From NCBI GenBank assembly GCA_023446155.1, contig JAEXIT010000017.1, positions 434,001 through 498,000 on the forward strand: a stretch of DNA of 64,000 nt. The letters are read 5' to 3'. The notes under the pieces are model-generated. The model saw only the letters and a program-made list of their open reading frames with translations, had not been told where the DNA came from and ran no database searches. Made by a program: the position numbers and the translations under genes. Positions 62,456-64,000 of the stretch are shown piece after piece (the first letter of the stretch is position 1; each line of letters opens with the position of its first letter). The DNA is from Bacteroidota bacterium (GTDB taxonomy: Bacteria > Bacteroidota > Bacteroidia > Flavobacteriales > Flavobacteriaceae).

Positions 62456-64000
62456 ATGAGCGAAGAAGTTAAGAAAAACAATTATTCGGCAGACAGTATT
62501 CAGGCGCTTGAGGGGATGGAGCACGTAAGAATGCGTCCTTCCATGTATATTGGAGATGTAGGAACACGCGGACTTCACCACTTGGTTTATGAGGTTGTGG
62601 ATAACTCGATCGATGAGGCTTTAGCTGGACATTGTGATACCATATCTGTGACAATTAATGAGGATAATTCCATTACGGTTGAAGATAACGGTCGTGGTAT
62701 TCCGGTAGATATTCATAAAAAAGAAGGCGTTTCTGCATTAGAGGTTGTAATGACCAAAATTGGTGCGGGAGGTAAATTTGATAAAGATTCCTATAAAGTA
62801 TCCGGAGGTTTACACGGAGTTGGGGTATCGTGTGTGAACGCACTATCCGACCATTTGCGTGCGACGGTTCACAGAGAAGGAAAAGTATACGAACAGGAAT
62901 ACGAAAGAGGTAAAGCAATTTACCCGGTAAAACAGATTGGTGAAACCGAAAAAAGAGGTACGATTGTAACCTTTAAACCGGATAACACCATCTTTACACA
63001 AACAACGGAGTATTCGTATGATACTTTAGCGGCGCGTATGCGTGAGTTGTCATTCCTTAATAAAGGAATTACCATCACGTTAACCGATCGCAGAGAAACG
63101 GATAAAGACGGAGCTTTTGTTGGAGAAGTATTCCATTCGAAAGAAGGATTGAAAGAATTCGTTAAATTCCTGGATGGAAACCGTGAGCCAATCATCGGAC
63201 ACGTGATCAGCATGGAAAGCGACAAAGGAGAAGTGCCGGTTGAGGTGGCGTTAATTTATAACAGCAGCTATTCCGAGAATATCTTTTCCTACGTAAATAA
63301 TATCAACACCCACGAAGGAGGAACGCACTTGCAAGGATTCCGTAGTGGATTGACGCGTACGCTTAAAAAATACGCGGACGCTTCCGGATTGTTGGAAAAA
63401 CTGAAATTCGAAATTTCGGGTGATGACTTCCGTGAAGGGTTAACCGCGATTGTATCGGTAAAAGTATCTGAGCCACAATTCGAAGGACAAACGAAGACAA
63501 AATTAGGAAACCGTGAGGTAGTATCACCAGTAAGTCAGGCGGTAGCCGAAATGTTGGAAAACTACCTGGAAGAAAACCCGAACGATGCCAAGATAATTGT
63601 TCAAAAAGTAATTTTGGCAGCGCAAGCACGTCATGCGGCGAAAAAAGCGCGTGAAATGGTACAGCGTAAAACCGTTATGGGTGGCGGTGGATTGCCGGGT
63701 AAATTATCCGATTGTTCCGAGCAGGATCCGGCAAAATGTGAGGTATTCCTTGTCGAGGGGGATTCCGCGGGTGGAACGGCCAAACAAGGACGTGACCGTG
63801 CCTTTCAGGCGATCCTTCCATTGCGAGGTAAGATTCTAAACGTAGAAAAAGCCATGCATCATAAAGTATTCGAAAATGAAGAGATTCGAAATATCTTTAC
63901 GGCATTAGGAGTTACGATTGGAACAGCAGAAGACAGTAAGGCATTGAATCTTGAAAAACTGCGTTATCATAAAGTAGTGATCATGTGTGATGCCGATGTC
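62456..64000 (+). CDS. gyrB: DNA gyrase subunit B, 5' part
   Basis: The first 515 codons from ATG 62456, cut by the right edge. The GHKL ATPase domain has YEVVDNSIDEALAG, VEDNGRGIPV, GKFDKDSYKVSGGLHGVGVSCVNALS. The transducer domain and the TOPRIM start (FLVEGDSAGGTAKQGRDRAFQ, about 420) follow, and the visible part stops at VVIMCDADV, within TOPRIM's second acidic motif. I chose GyrB over ParE from SIQALEGMEHVRMRPSMYIG and GGLHGVGVSCVNALS. It supercoils DNA with GyrA using ATP and is the target of aminocoumarins. Confidence 0.95.
   Translation, partial: MSEEVKKNNYSADSIQALEGMEHVRMRPSMYIGDVGTRGLHHLVYEVVDNSIDEALAGHCDTISVTINEDNSITVEDNGRGIPVDIHKKEGVSALEVVMTKIGAGGKFDKDSYKVSGGLHGVGVSCVNALSDHLRATVHREGKVYEQEYERGKAIYPVKQIGETEKRGTIVTFKPDNTIFTQTTEYSYDTLAARMRELSFLNKGITITLTDRRETDKDGAFVGEVFHSKEGLKEFVKFLDGNREPIIGHVISMESDKGEVPVEVALIYNSSYSENIFSYVNNINTHEGGTHLQGFRSGLTRTLKKYADASGLLEKLKFEISGDDFREGLTAIVSVKVSEPQFEGQTKTKLGNREVVSPVSQAVAEMLENYLEENPNDAKIIVQKVILAAQARHAAKKAREMVQRKTVMGGGGLPGKLSDCSEQDPAKCEVFLVEGDSAGGTAKQGRDRAFQAILPLRGKILNVEKAMHHKVFENEEIRNIFTALGVTIGTAEDSKALNLEKLRYHKVVIMCDADV

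Overview
The window is a 64-kb chromosomal segment of a member of the phylum Bacteroidota, most likely a Flavobacterium or close relative (family Flavobacteriaceae). The evidence is type IX secretion (T9SS) sorting domains on secreted proteins, OmpP1/FadL and OstA-like outer-membrane genes, an archaeal/eukaryotic-type prolyl-tRNA synthetase, few Shine-Dalgarno sites, and many upstream matches to the Bacteroidota -7 promoter element TAnnTTTG. The species cannot be named from the sequence alone. Both ends are cut inside genes: a secreted protein on the left and gyrB on the right.

Layout. 1-7 kb: a partial secreted protein, a cobalamin-type radical SAM protein with an unusual cysteine spacing, a two-component pair, a DUF1573 protein and a secreted FG-GAP/VCBS T9SS protein. 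7-16 kb: rimO, a FadL-like porin with a Gly/Asn/Tyr-rich lipoprotein, proS, two identical tRNA-Glu genes, rpsT and typA. 15.5-30.6 kb: mostly minus-strand housekeeping genes: an AlkB-like dioxygenase, DUF349 and TPR proteins, aroE, a class III aminotransferase coupled to an OstA/LptA-like protein, purA, a Fur-like regulator, a (p)ppGpp synthetase/hydrolase, a serine hydrolase and a TrmH-type RNA methyltransferase. 30.7-41.4 kb: an outer-membrane barrel, then a tightly coupled six-gene membrane operon (SpoIIM-like, membrane protein, DUF4129, DUF4350, MoxR ATPase, DUF58), divergent from RDD and TRIC-channel genes, and a T9SS type B protein.

41.5-52.3 kb is a surface-polysaccharide region: an N-acyltransferase, a DegT-family sugar aminotransferase, a Wzx-type flippase, a hexapeptide acyltransferase, four glycosyltransferases, an FdtA/WxcM-type ketoisomerase, and an integral membrane protein (probable GT-C) coupled to a polyprenyl-phosphate sugar synthase-like enzyme. 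The gene set suggests a glycan with an N-acylated 3-amino-deoxysugar. Orientation flips several times, with overlapping convergent gene ends. 52.3-64 kb: ftsE, a large TPR protein with a TonB-dependent-receptor-like barrel, a GreA-like small protein, an amidohydrolase, a small DUF6576-like membrane protein, asnB and the 5' part of gyrB.

I saw no insertion sequence, prophage, CRISPR array, rRNA operon or known defence system. The only intergenic gap above about 300 bases (5255-5584) holds a terminator and a possible promoter. The parts most worth a second look are the radical SAM protein, the glycan region with its paired polyprenyl-sugar synthase and GT-C candidate, the TPR/barrel pair and the 36-bp perfect palindrome.
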